Shown here in pieces: positions 49,955 through 58,554 of a stretch of DNA of 62,974 nucleotides. The stretch is from Candidatus Chloroheliaceae bacterium. Lineage in GTDB: Bacteria > Chloroflexota > Chloroflexia > Chloroheliales > Chloroheliaceae. The stretch is taken from NCBI GenBank assembly GCA_013390945.1, contig JACAUC010000006.1, forward strand, positions 1 through 62,974, read 5' to 3'. The position numbers and the translations under genes are program-made. Positions within the stretch are counted from its first letter, which is position 1. Every line of letters starts with the position of its first letter. The notes under the pieces are model-generated. The model was not told the DNA's origin and did not search any database. It worked only from the letters and a program-made list of their open reading frames with translations.

Positions 49955-51421
49955 TTAGGAGGCTTTATTACCAGTGGAGAGCGGTAGACAAATTTCAAAT
50001 AGAGTGCCTTTGCCGACGACACTCTCTACCCGTACCTGACCGCCGTGGGCCTCGGTCAAATATTTAACAATGGCGAGGCCCAAACCACTGCCGCCTAGGG
50101 CGCGACTACGGGCCTTATCCACTCGATAGAAGCGTTCAAAGAGGCGAGGTAAGTGTTCGGGAGGGATGCCTATGCCGGTATCGCGCACACTAATTAGGGC
50201 CGTCTCTGGTTCTCTTTCCAACCGTAAGATTATTTGACCTTGGTCAGGGGTGTAACGGGCGGCATTTTCTACCAAATTATTAATGACCTGAAGGAGACGC
50301 ATTTCGTCGCCCATTACTAAGGCTGGTTGGTTGCTTTCCAGCTTAATTTCCAAGTTTTTCTGTTGGGCTTGCACCAGTTGTTCGGCTCGCCGGACTACTC
50401 GTAGCATCAGTTGGTCAAGCTGAACGGGTTGATATTCAACTACCCGTTCGGATTCGGTTTGGGCCAGTAGGAGCAGGTCGCCCACCAAGAGGCTCAACCG
50501 CTCGGCCTCTTCCTCCGCCTCGGCAATGGCCTCCTCCGCCGAGGCTTTGTCTAGTCCCCGTCGCAATAGGTTAAGATTACCCCGGATAACGGTGAGGGGG
50601 GAGCGCAATTCGTGTGAAGTATCAGCCATAAATTGACGATTATTTTCAAAGACCCTACTCAACTCCTCAATCATCTGATTGAAAGTAGCCGATAACTGAC
50701 CGATTTCATCTAGTTTTCCTTTGGTACGATTTGGTAGGGGCAAACGTTCCGCAAAATTGCGGGTCGTCGCAATCTTGCGAGCGGTTTGGGTCACCTGCAC
50801 TACTGGCAGCATGGCCCGTTTGACAAACCACCAGCCTCCCGCGGTAGCACCCGCTAGTGTGAGGAGTGTGCCAACACTTAACAGTAGGCGTACTCGGCTC
50901 ATCGTCTCCAAAAAAGGCTGGAGTGACTCCGCCACTTGCAAAACTCCCACTGTTCCCCCTTTAGAATTTATCGGTTGGCTCAAAATCCGTAGCCGTTCCT
51001 CGCCTACCCTTACCTCTGTAATACTATGCTGACCACTGGCAGATCTTACCACTGTACTTAAATCCACTGGTAACTGGTTGCCCGATAGATTGGGTGAACT
51101 AGCAATTATTCTGGCCTGTAAATCTAAGATTTGAGTATAGATACCGGGCTCAGCAAATTCTTTCAGTAACCCGACTTTTAAATCTCGGAAAAGTACTTGG
51201 GAATCTAGGCTAGAATTGTTTTGGTCAGTGGTGTTTAAATCTAGGTTTATTTCTCGCTGCAATTGGTCGGCTCTTATATCTAGGGTTTCATCAATCCGGC
51301 TACTGAGATTAGCTTGCAAAATAAAATAGAAAAAGAGTAAGAAAATTACGAGGGCCAAGAGCAACAGGCCCATAAACCAGAGACTAAGCCGCCAACGAAT
51401 AGAGAGACGATTTACCAGCAT
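49955..51421 (-). CDS. Sensor histidine kinase (HAMP-HisKA-HATPase)
   Basis: 488 residues. Transmembrane helix 1 is at about 14-35; an extracytoplasmic sensor (about 36-175) follows, then helix 2 (about 178-200) and a HAMP domain. The H-box is FMADTSHELRSPLTVIRGNL with the phosphorylated His. The HATPase domain has N-box LQVINNLVENAARYT, G1 VRDTGIGIP, F-box LFERFYR and G2 GGSGLGLAIVK. It pairs with the response regulator encoded 11 nt upstream. The sensor region has no recognised ligand fold. Confidence 0.94.
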   Translation of the reverse strand: MLVNRLSIRWRLSLWFMGLLLLALVIFLLFFYFILQANLSSRIDETLDIRADQLQREINLDLNTTDQNNSSLDSQVLFRDLKVGLLKEFAEPGIYTQILDLQARIIASSPNLSGNQLPVDLSTVVRSASGQHSITEVRVGEERLRILSQPINSKGGTVGVLQVAESLQPFLETMSRVRLLLSVGTLLTLAGATAGGWWFVKRAMLPVVQVTQTARKIATTRNFAERLPLPNRTKGKLDEIGQLSATFNQMIEELSRVFENNRQFMADTSHELRSPLTVIRGNLNLLRRGLDKASAEEAIAEAEEEAERLSLLVGDLLLLAQTESERVVEYQPVQLDQLMLRVVRRAEQLVQAQQKNLEIKLESNQPALVMGDEMRLLQVINNLVENAARYTPDQGQIILRLEREPETALISVRDTGIGIPPEHLPRLFERFYRVDKARSRALGGSGLGLAIVKYLTEAHGGQVRVESVVGKGTLFEICLPLSTGNKAS

Positions 51422-51432
51422 ATTATCTCTTC

Positions 51433-52134
51433 CTAATCCTCGCGCAATACGTAGCCTACGCCGCGCACCGTTTGAATCAGCCGTTTCTGACTAGATGCTT
51501 CTAGTTTATCTCTCAGTGACCGTATATGTACATCTACCACATTCGATTCGCCTGCATACTCTACTTCCCAAACATTTTCTAAGATCAAATCACGTGAGAG
51601 TACTTGACGGGGGTGGCGCAGAAAAAATTTCAAAAGCTCAAATTCACGGGCGGTTAATTCGATGGATCGCCCCTCCCGCAAGGCGCGATGTTCCTTAATC
51701 CGAAGGGTTAGGTTAGCAAAAGTTAGCTCATCGCTACTCTGTTGAGCGGTTACAACTTCTTCATTCAGGGCCGAGCGACGCAGCAGGGCTTTGATGCGAG
51801 CGGTCAATTCATCAAAGGCAAAGGGTTTTACCAGATAGTCATCCGCTCCCGCTTCTAACCCACTCACCCGGTCGGGTACTGTATCTTTAGCCGTCAACAT
51901 TAAAATAGGAATGGCACTCTCCTTACGCAACAGGCGAGCAATTGCCAGTCCATCCAGTCCAATATCGGGTAGCATTACATCTAAGATTACCAGATCAGGT
52001 TTCCTCTGACGAGCCTGCCGTAAGGCATCCTGCCCATTGGCAGCAAGCTCTACCTCGTAGCCATCCAAACTCAAGCCGCGCTTTAACATCCGCAAAATCA
52101 TCGGATCATCATCTACTACCAGCACTTTTACCAT
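51433..52134 (-). CDS. OmpR/PhoB-family response regulator
   Basis: 233 residues. The receiver domain has the acidic pair VVDDDP, the phospho-acceptor Asp in VILDVMLPD, the Thr in LMLTAKD and the Lys in YLVKPF. The C-terminal winged helix (about 140-230) has ELTAREFELLKFFLRHP, then NVVDVHIRSLRDKLE and IQTVRGVGYVL. It is first in a two-gene unit with the kinase. Targets unknown; the nearest other gene, the McrB-like ATPase, is divergent and its promoter lies in the shared 135-bp gap. Confidence 0.95.
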   Translation of the reverse strand: MVKVLVVDDDPMILRMLKRGLSLDGYEVELAANGQDALRQARQRKPDLVILDVMLPDIGLDGLAIARLLRKESAIPILMLTAKDTVPDRVSGLEAGADDYLVKPFAFDELTARIKALLRRSALNEEVVTAQQSSDELTFANLTLRIKEHRALREGRSIELTAREFELLKFFLRHPRQVLSRDLILENVWEVEYAGESNVVDVHIRSLRDKLEASSQKRLIQTVRGVGYVLRED

Positions 52135-52140
52135 TTTTTA

Positions 52141-52159
52141 CCTATCAAAGGACGGAGCC
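52141..52159. repeat. Family 3 repeat fragment
   Basis: CCTATCAAAGGACGGAGCC, identical to 47851-47869, sits directly upstream of the response regulator start. Confidence 0.75.
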
Positions 52160-52269
52160 ATATCCAACAGATTCCATTAGGGTTGCCAAAACTTATCTAC
52201 CAACTTTGTTGACATATTATCAGGCTTATCGCATACTTTAGCAACTGGAAAAAAAAGGAATGTTAAAAT

Positions 52270-54816
52270 ATGCAAGAGCAGACAATTCGATCAGGCAGGA
52301 TGGCTCTGAAAGATTTATTGGCTGAATTTAGGCGCGTTCGCGCCGAGGAACCCCACTTTTATTATAATGAGTTGGCCGAGCGAGGGCGAGCTATCGGACG
52401 GTTGCGCCCGGTGCTGGAAAATTTCCTGAATGATCGCCTAAGCTTTGGCGAATTTAAAAGCACGGTCTCCAGCGAGAGCCGCCGCGAATTAGGTGCTTCC
52501 CAAGGCCGCGAAAGCGGACGTTACTGGCGCTTTAATGCCTCCGGTCGTCTCTTTTTGGAAAGTTTTTATAAAGTCGCCGAACGTGTGGGACGTTTAAATG
52601 CGGCAGGGCGAGCCTTGCAGGTGGCCCTCATTGTTCCGGTCTCGCTTGACCAAGCCGGGCAGTGCTTGGAGGGTTTTACTCTTTTCCTAGCCGACTTACT
52701 GGCTCACGAAATACCGGCGGGCCTCTCCCTCAGTCAGGTCACATACCTGTTGAGTTATTTCTGGGCGGTGCAACGTCCCGAATGGCCGCTCTATGGGCGT
52801 GAAATGCGAGCGGGATTATCCCGGCTGGGGCGGTTGGTGCGTGAAAGCAAAGGACTACCCTCTCCCGGCAACGACTATACCCGTTTCTACCTAGCTTTTA
52901 GTGGTTTGGGCAGCGAACTTGGGCTGAACGCTTGGGAATTGGAAAGCTTTTTGAACTGGTTGGATCACCGCGATTTTAGCCCGGCCCACTTGTTTACCGT
53001 TGGTGGTCGAACGACTGGTCGTTCGGGAGGTGGCTTGGAAAAGTTGCGACTGGCACTTGAACCGCGCTTGCAAACCGAACTAGCCATCGGCTTGCATGGT
53101 CTCCTGTCAGGTCAGCACCACTTAATTTTCCAAGAAACCGAATCTCCCATCCGGCTTGAACTACAGCTTACTGAAGAGACTGCTCTAGCAGGGGCGGGGT
53201 TTGATGGCTTTAGTGTGGCCGCCCTTTCGAGTGTCACTGGAAGCAGGACACTGGACGAACTGCGCGGCTTCCTGACCACCCGGCCTGAATATGGTTTTTA
53301 CGCTCCCGCTTTTACCCTTTCCGAACCTACAATGTCGCGACTTTCCGCCGAGTTCTGGATTTTACGTCCAGTTGACATAACTATAAACCGCAAAACAGGT
53401 GGCTCCGATTTGTTGGAGGCTCTGTTAGCAGATTGGCGGTTACTTTATCCCTTTGCCCGCCGTCTGGTGGCTCCTTTCGATGATTTACCGATGCTCTCAG
53501 AGCCTGTTCAGGAACAGGCTCTCCGTGAGGCCGAAACGCGAGCAATTGCCGAAGAGAATGTTACCTACCGAATAGAAGCGGCGACTGCCCTAGAGAATGA
53601 CGTACCTATCATGCCACCTTACGACGAGGCTACTTTGGGTGAAGTAGCTACTGCGTTGCCCTATGAAGCACCACCTGATTCTGACCAAGCGGCGCAGGTA
53701 GCCCTTGCCGAGGCCGAGGTTCAGCGATTGGCTCATCTCAAACCGTTGCCACTAACTACCGAACAGGTGGAGGGGCTACTGGCTTTTGTCCAAGAACGCT
53801 TGGTAATTCCAGCGGAAAAGGTGCGCGAACTTTTGACTCACCTCGAAGCTGGACGAAATGTTTTGCTCTATGGGCCACCCGGTAGCGGCAAAACCCGACT
53901 GGCAAGGCTGTTGACCGGGCAACTCTGTTCACCTGATCCCGGTTGGATGGCTGAAACCGCCGCTAGTAATTATAGTTTGGCAACGGCTGGCCCAGAATGG
54001 AGTAGCTACGATGTCATCGGTGGTATTCGGCCCGGTTTGGCTGGAACTGCTGGCCGGGAGAGTGAGCGATTAGCCTACTACTTTGAGCCGGGGGTAGTGG
54101 CGCGAGCCGCTTTGGAATGTGAACGCAGCCTAGCCCGTACTGGACGACCTCATTACCTGATTATGGACGAGTTTAACCGGGCCAATCAAGAACGGGCCTT
54201 TGGAGAACTCTTCACCCTCCTAGAATATCGCGATTTACCCTTGCTGCCGGGGGCTAGGTTGGGTCGTCTTGCCAATCTCTATTTGCCCGAGGCTTTTCGT
54301 ATTATCGGCACGATGAACTCCGAAGATCGCAATACCCTCTTTGAATTGGGGTTGGCCTTGCGCCGCCGCTTTGCCCTAGTGGAACTTGACCTACCTCCCC
54401 CGGCGGAGGAGCGGCGTTTCCTACCCAAGGCTGTCAAGACTCGCCTGCCCACCCTTGCGCTAACGCCCGAAGGTGATTTTGTGGAACCAGCGTTGCGTCA
54501 AGCTCTTGCCAAACTGACCACCTTTGCGGCGGCAGTTCGGCCTGATCCAGCCAATCCGCAAGCGGGTGGCAAAAAGCTTGGCACGGCTCCCTTAATCGAA
54601 GCCCTACTCTTTTGTGCTGTTGCGTCCCGGTTCTACCGTGACCCGGCGGAAGCCCTCGAAGACTCGATTATGGCCGATTTGTTGCCCCAACTTGAACGCA
54701 CTCCTCAAGCCATCACTCGCGCCCTCGCGGTGGTCTCGCCGGGTGGTTCCCTCGCTGACCTGACACGGGTACGCGCGGCTCTACAGCGTATGAGCGGCAG
54801 CAATACCTTTTTCTAA
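52270..54816 (+). CDS. McrB/MoxR-like AAA+ ATPase with large novel N-terminal region
   Basis: 848 residues. The C-terminal third is a single AAA+ module: Walker A YGPPGSGKTRLARLL (about 535-549), the Walker B-like IMDEFNRANQERAFGELF, and sensor I IGTMNSEDRNTLFELGLALR followed by RRF. The TMNxxDR...ALRRRF signature is that of the McrB/dynein-related clade. The N-terminal 480 residues are not recognised; they contain LxxLLAEFRR, several helical stretches and a mixed acidic linker (TRAIAEENVTY...). McrB normally needs an McrC nuclease partner, and none is seen within the window. It could be a remodelling ATPase for another defence or regulatory system. Confidence 0.85.
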   Translation: MQEQTIRSGRMALKDLLAEFRRVRAEEPHFYYNELAERGRAIGRLRPVLENFLNDRLSFGEFKSTVSSESRRELGASQGRESGRYWRFNASGRLFLESFYKVAERVGRLNAAGRALQVALIVPVSLDQAGQCLEGFTLFLADLLAHEIPAGLSLSQVTYLLSYFWAVQRPEWPLYGREMRAGLSRLGRLVRESKGLPSPGNDYTRFYLAFSGLGSELGLNAWELESFLNWLDHRDFSPAHLFTVGGRTTGRSGGGLEKLRLALEPRLQTELAIGLHGLLSGQHHLIFQETESPIRLELQLTEETALAGAGFDGFSVAALSSVTGSRTLDELRGFLTTRPEYGFYAPAFTLSEPTMSRLSAEFWILRPVDITINRKTGGSDLLEALLADWRLLYPFARRLVAPFDDLPMLSEPVQEQALREAETRAIAEENVTYRIEAATALENDVPIMPPYDEATLGEVATALPYEAPPDSDQAAQVALAEAEVQRLAHLKPLPLTTEQVEGLLAFVQERLVIPAEKVRELLTHLEAGRNVLLYGPPGSGKTRLARLLTGQLCSPDPGWMAETAASNYSLATAGPEWSSYDVIGGIRPGLAGTAGRESERLAYYFEPGVVARAALECERSLARTGRPHYLIMDEFNRANQERAFGELFTLLEYRDLPLLPGARLGRLANLYLPEAFRIIGTMNSEDRNTLFELGLALRRRFALVELDLPPPAEERRFLPKAVKTRLPTLALTPEGDFVEPALRQALAKLTTFAAAVRPDPANPQAGGKKLGTAPLIEALLFCAVASRFYRDPAEALEDSIMADLLPQLERTPQAITRALAVVSPGGSLADLTRVRAALQRMSGSNTFF

Positions 54817-54851
54817 CCTAGTTTTACATGCTAAAGAGGAATACTTGACCA

Positions 54852-56231
54852 ATGATAAATACCTTATTGAACAGAACGTGCCTACTCCTAGCCGCTTTGG
54901 TGATCTGCCTTATCAGCAATGTGACGTTGCCGTCGTTAGCCTTGGCCTCTGCTAGGGCCGCTAGTTTTTATGAACTCTGGTCGCGTACTGATGATTTGGT
55001 TTACACTGGTGCCGTTAGCCGAAGCTGGGTCTGGGGGCCAAAAATCCTAGAAAACACCTATAAAGACAAATACCGTCTTAATGGTACCAATTACTATGGA
55101 ACCCGAATCTTTCGTCAATATGATAAGGGCCGAATGGAAATTGATCTGCGAGCCGATCCTGATAGCAAGTGGTTTATTCGGGGTGGTACGTTGGTTAAAG
55201 AGATGGTGGTGGGTCGGATACAGGTCAGTGAGGATGGTGAAACTAGTGCGCTCAATCCGCTGGACTTGACTACTCCTGCCCAGATTCCAGTAGTGGGCGA
55301 CCCGGCTTCAACTAGCAACACCCCAACCTATGCTACTTTTACCAACTATTCCTCTATTACGGGCTACCGCTCACCCGATCAACGGGGGCAAAGCGTGGCT
55401 AAGCTGATTAATCGTGCGGGCGACTTGGTACAATATGATTCGGGCGATCCTAAAGCTGTACTTGAAAATTATGAGAGTGCTACCGGTCATAATATTCCTC
55501 GCGCTTTTGTCGAATATTTTAACAAACGCGGATTGGTGTTGGATGAAAATGGGAATCAGGTAACAGAAAACCTCTTTGATCCAATCTATCTCTTCGGCTA
55601 CCCGATTACCGAGCCGTATTGGGCCAGAGTAATGGTCGGCGGTAAATCTACGCTGGTAATGCTTCAACTCTTTGAGCGGCGGATATTGTCCTATACCCCA
55701 ACTAACGCCCCGGAATGGCAAGTAGAAATGGGCAACGTTGGGCAACACTATTTAGCATGGCGTATCCAGCATGAGCTTACTTTCACTGGCCCACCTCGCA
55801 TCAGTCTCGAAAAGTTCACTTCCGTTTTAGAATCTTACAACTCTCCCGTAGTGCCAGAAGCCACTGATTTGTACAATACTCTTACCACTTATAGCCTTGA
55901 TCCCGGAGTGGCCCTCGGCTTTTTCGTGAATGAAAGTAGTGCCGGTACCGCTTCAGGCTATTGTAACGGGCAAAACAGCCTAAGTAACAAAAATTGGGGG
56001 AATGTACGGGGGGAAGAGGATGGGGCTTGTGGTTTCCAAAGTTTCCCCACTTGGAAAGCCGGGCTGGAGACTTGGTGCCGCTTGATGATTAAATACTATG
56101 TCAATCGCGATCTCAACCATTTGGAAGATGCAATTCCAATTTATGCCCCTTCCTCCGATGGTAATGATCCCCCTGCTTACATAGCTACGATGTATAAATT
56201 GCTCTTGCGCTGGCAAGGTTATCGTATTTAA
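54852..56231 (+). CDS. Secreted glucosaminidase-like protein
   Basis: 459 residues. Signal peptide (core about 8-30). A domain of the Chloroflexota exoprotein type follows: FYELWSRTDDLV, then GHNIPRAFVEYFNKRG, GYPITEPYWARVMVGG and VEMGNVGQHYLAWR. The C-terminal about 145 residues have the lysozyme-like glucosaminidase pattern: ALGFFVNESSAGT (putative catalytic Glu), then NWGNVR, GFQSFPTWKAGLETWCRLM. It presumably trims peptidoglycan or a similar glycan outside the cell. It starts 35 nt after the ATPase gene on the same strand, which is close enough for co-transcription, though a functional link is doubtful. Confidence 0.82.
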   Translation: MINTLLNRTCLLLAALVICLISNVTLPSLALASARAASFYELWSRTDDLVYTGAVSRSWVWGPKILENTYKDKYRLNGTNYYGTRIFRQYDKGRMEIDLRADPDSKWFIRGGTLVKEMVVGRIQVSEDGETSALNPLDLTTPAQIPVVGDPASTSNTPTYATFTNYSSITGYRSPDQRGQSVAKLINRAGDLVQYDSGDPKAVLENYESATGHNIPRAFVEYFNKRGLVLDENGNQVTENLFDPIYLFGYPITEPYWARVMVGGKSTLVMLQLFERRILSYTPTNAPEWQVEMGNVGQHYLAWRIQHELTFTGPPRISLEKFTSVLESYNSPVVPEATDLYNTLTTYSLDPGVALGFFVNESSAGTASGYCNGQNSLSNKNWGNVRGEEDGACGFQSFPTWKAGLETWCRLMIKYYVNRDLNHLEDAIPIYAPSSDGNDPPAYIATMYKLLLRWQGYRI

Positions 56232-56249
56232 AATAAAGTGCTGGTTAGG

Positions 56250-58547
56250 CTAAACAAATCTTGCCAGTCCTTGCTCAATTAGACCACTTTCGGTCTGGTT
56301 GAGATCATAAAGTTGGTATACCAAGTGGTCAATTTCGGCTTGACTCAAATCGGGTTGGGAGAGTTGTTTGAGCAAGGGGAGGGCAGAGGTTGGGTTTGGC
56401 TCAAGGGCAAGGCGTGGGAAGAGTAGGTGCTTGACCGGGTTGGCATAATAGTCATATTGACCACCGCCTACCGCTTTGGAGTAGGAGCGAAACTGAAAAG
56501 TAGCGAGGCGGCTATTTAAGAAGTTAACCGCAAACTGCTCCAGTTGCGACCCAAGCAAAGGCGCAGTAGTTTGGAAGACCACTGAAATTACATCGGTGCT
56601 AAAGTAGAAGCCACTAGAATCTAGGGCAAAAGTGTTGCGGCGGGCTTTGTAAGGGGTAACTATTTTACGTTCTACCTCAAAGACCGCCGGGCGACGGGGC
56701 CACTGAAGCTGATAGTGGGGAAAGGTCTCGTCGTAGCGCAAACGCCGTTGCAAAATTTCCCGGTAGGGTTCAAGGTAGGACAAGAGACGCGGATAGTCAA
56801 GTGGTTCAAAATTTGAAGGTGGGTAGAGCAGATAGAGGTTCCGCCAAGTGATCCGTCCTAGCGCAATATCGGCAGATTTAAGGGCTTTACGCAGTAAGTT
56901 AGGTTCTAGCCTAGCCGCAGTAGCCGCATCCACAAAGAAGACCTCATCCCGTCCGGTCTGCACCCCTGTCCGGCAGGTGGCAATTTCACCCAACTGACAA
57001 GATTGCTCATTTAACTTAGAGAGTAGTCCTTCTTCCAGCGCGGGGCGGCGTAGCCACGCCCAAGGCAACCCTGCCTCGCCCAACCCGGCCTGTTTTACGC
57101 GCTCCCGACGGCCCTCAAATTCAAACTCAAAGGTGTGATCTGGTGTCGTTGTACCCTTTTCGGCAAAGAGCAGGCAGGTATCAACTAAGGCACCCTTAAA
57201 GAGTTGCGCTCCGCCAAAATCCTCTACAGCCAGTAATCGGGTTTGGTTTACCAGCCAGCGGCGTAGGGGCGCGGCAAAAGTGGCCTCTTTCCAGAAGCGC
57301 GAGGTTACATAACCTAGCCCTCCCTCTGGTCTTAAAACTTCGACTCCTCGCACAATGAAATAGTAAAGCAGATCATTTTTCAGGTTATAGACTTGGGCAA
57401 AGACTTGGGCAAAATAAGCCTTTTCTATCCCACTATAGTTGTTAAATCCGATATAAGGTGGATTACCCAAAGTGGCATCAAAACCGCCCCTCGCAAAAAC
57501 TTCGGGCCACTCCGCTCCCCAATCAAAAGGCGAGAGTGCCACCAATTGCCTCCCATCTTCTGAGCCGTTATTAAAGATTGGTAACGCTGTCAGTTGGGCC
57601 ACCAACTTCTCCCGGCCTATTTTCCGACTGGCCTCCCATTCGGTATAAAGTGCTTGTGTGATTGTAACCTCCCCATTTCGAGCCGCTTCAAAGAGTCTAC
57701 CCCGAAAATCAAGGGAGGCGGTAGTATCGGCGGCCTCCTTTGGAAAGTCTCCTATTAGAGCGTTACCGGAGCGAAGTTGAGTGGCTAAGGTATAGAGCAG
57801 GGCCGACGAGACCCTGCCCCTCTTTAGCTCTACCGCTCGGCGCAAAAGTGCCAGCCTTGCCAAATCTACCACTTCAGGATTTAGGTCAAGTCCATAAAGT
57901 CGCCCAGCTATAAGTTCGCCCGGATTATCTGATTTGCGCTGAGCCATCAGCCAATCTAGGGCTGCCAGCAGGAAGACCCCTCCTCCACAGGCCGGATCAA
58001 TTATATGGTCGGTGCGCTCCAATCGGCCTAGTACCTGCCCTGCTATACGGTTAGCCAGTACGGACGGCGTATAAAAGCTGCCTGTGCGTTTACGTACTCT
58101 ATAACCCTGTTCCCCCTCCCACAATTGTAGACTAGCCAAAACTTGGCTATTTAGGGCCAGCCCGGTCAAGGCTTCGATCTCAGCCTCAACCGTGCCACAT
58201 GCTTCTTCATCCCATTCAAGTTCAGGGTCATCAGGTAAGCTAAAAACCAGCAGGGGATATTTTTGGTCAGGAGCATAATCGGTTAGGGAGAGGGCAAGGA
58301 CGCGCTGGGCCAAGAGGCGTAATAGCCGACGTTGGGCCAGCCCGGTCAAGGGATTTGCTAGGGTAAGGGGATGGTATTTGTCTTGTTTACGCGGTGAAAG
58401 CTGCTCCAGCGGATCAATTGCTAAATTTTCTAGGAACGCTGCGGATGGGTGAATGGCCTTTTTAAGACGTTGCAACCAGCTATGTACCAGACTTAATTCC
58501 AGTTTAAGGGGCCACTCGCACTGACTTTGCGAAAAATAATCAGCCAT
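56250..58547 (-). CDS. Orphan N6-adenine DNA methyltransferase (Eco57I/TaqI-like, gamma class)
   Basis: 765 residues. Residues 1-145 have no recognised fold. GSFYTPSVLANRIAG leads to motif I DPACGGGVFLLAALD (184-198), LYGLDLNPEVVDLAR, and the catalytic NPPY (362-365) in DATLGNPPYIGF. A TaqI-like target-recognition region follows (TCRTGVQTGRDEVF, about 530-545; YYANPVKHLLFPRL near the end). No PD-(D/E)xK nuclease motif is visible, so it looks like a methylase only, similar in layout to PglX/BREX and type IIG methylases but shorter than PglX. It starts 7 nt after the Ser/Thr kinase gene, so the two form one unit. Confidence 0.9.
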   Translation of the reverse strand: MADYFSQSQCEWPLKLELSLVHSWLQRLKKAIHPSAAFLENLAIDPLEQLSPRKQDKYHPLTLANPLTGLAQRRLLRLLAQRVLALSLTDYAPDQKYPLLVFSLPDDPELEWDEEACGTVEAEIEALTGLALNSQVLASLQLWEGEQGYRVRKRTGSFYTPSVLANRIAGQVLGRLERTDHIIDPACGGGVFLLAALDWLMAQRKSDNPGELIAGRLYGLDLNPEVVDLARLALLRRAVELKRGRVSSALLYTLATQLRSGNALIGDFPKEAADTTASLDFRGRLFEAARNGEVTITQALYTEWEASRKIGREKLVAQLTALPIFNNGSEDGRQLVALSPFDWGAEWPEVFARGGFDATLGNPPYIGFNNYSGIEKAYFAQVFAQVYNLKNDLLYYFIVRGVEVLRPEGGLGYVTSRFWKEATFAAPLRRWLVNQTRLLAVEDFGGAQLFKGALVDTCLLFAEKGTTTPDHTFEFEFEGRRERVKQAGLGEAGLPWAWLRRPALEEGLLSKLNEQSCQLGEIATCRTGVQTGRDEVFFVDAATAARLEPNLLRKALKSADIALGRITWRNLYLLYPPSNFEPLDYPRLLSYLEPYREILQRRLRYDETFPHYQLQWPRRPAVFEVERKIVTPYKARRNTFALDSSGFYFSTDVISVVFQTTAPLLGSQLEQFAVNFLNSRLATFQFRSYSKAVGGGQYDYYANPVKHLLFPRLALEPNPTSALPLLKQLSQPDLSQAEIDHLVYQLYDLNQTESGLIEQGLARFV

Positions 58548-58554
58548 AAGTGGC

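Noticed and set aside
49837..50022. Reverse-strand 61-aa frame overlapping the kinase gene end
   Set aside because: Overlaps the kinase C-terminus in another frame and has no ribosome site; a relic is possible but unsupported.
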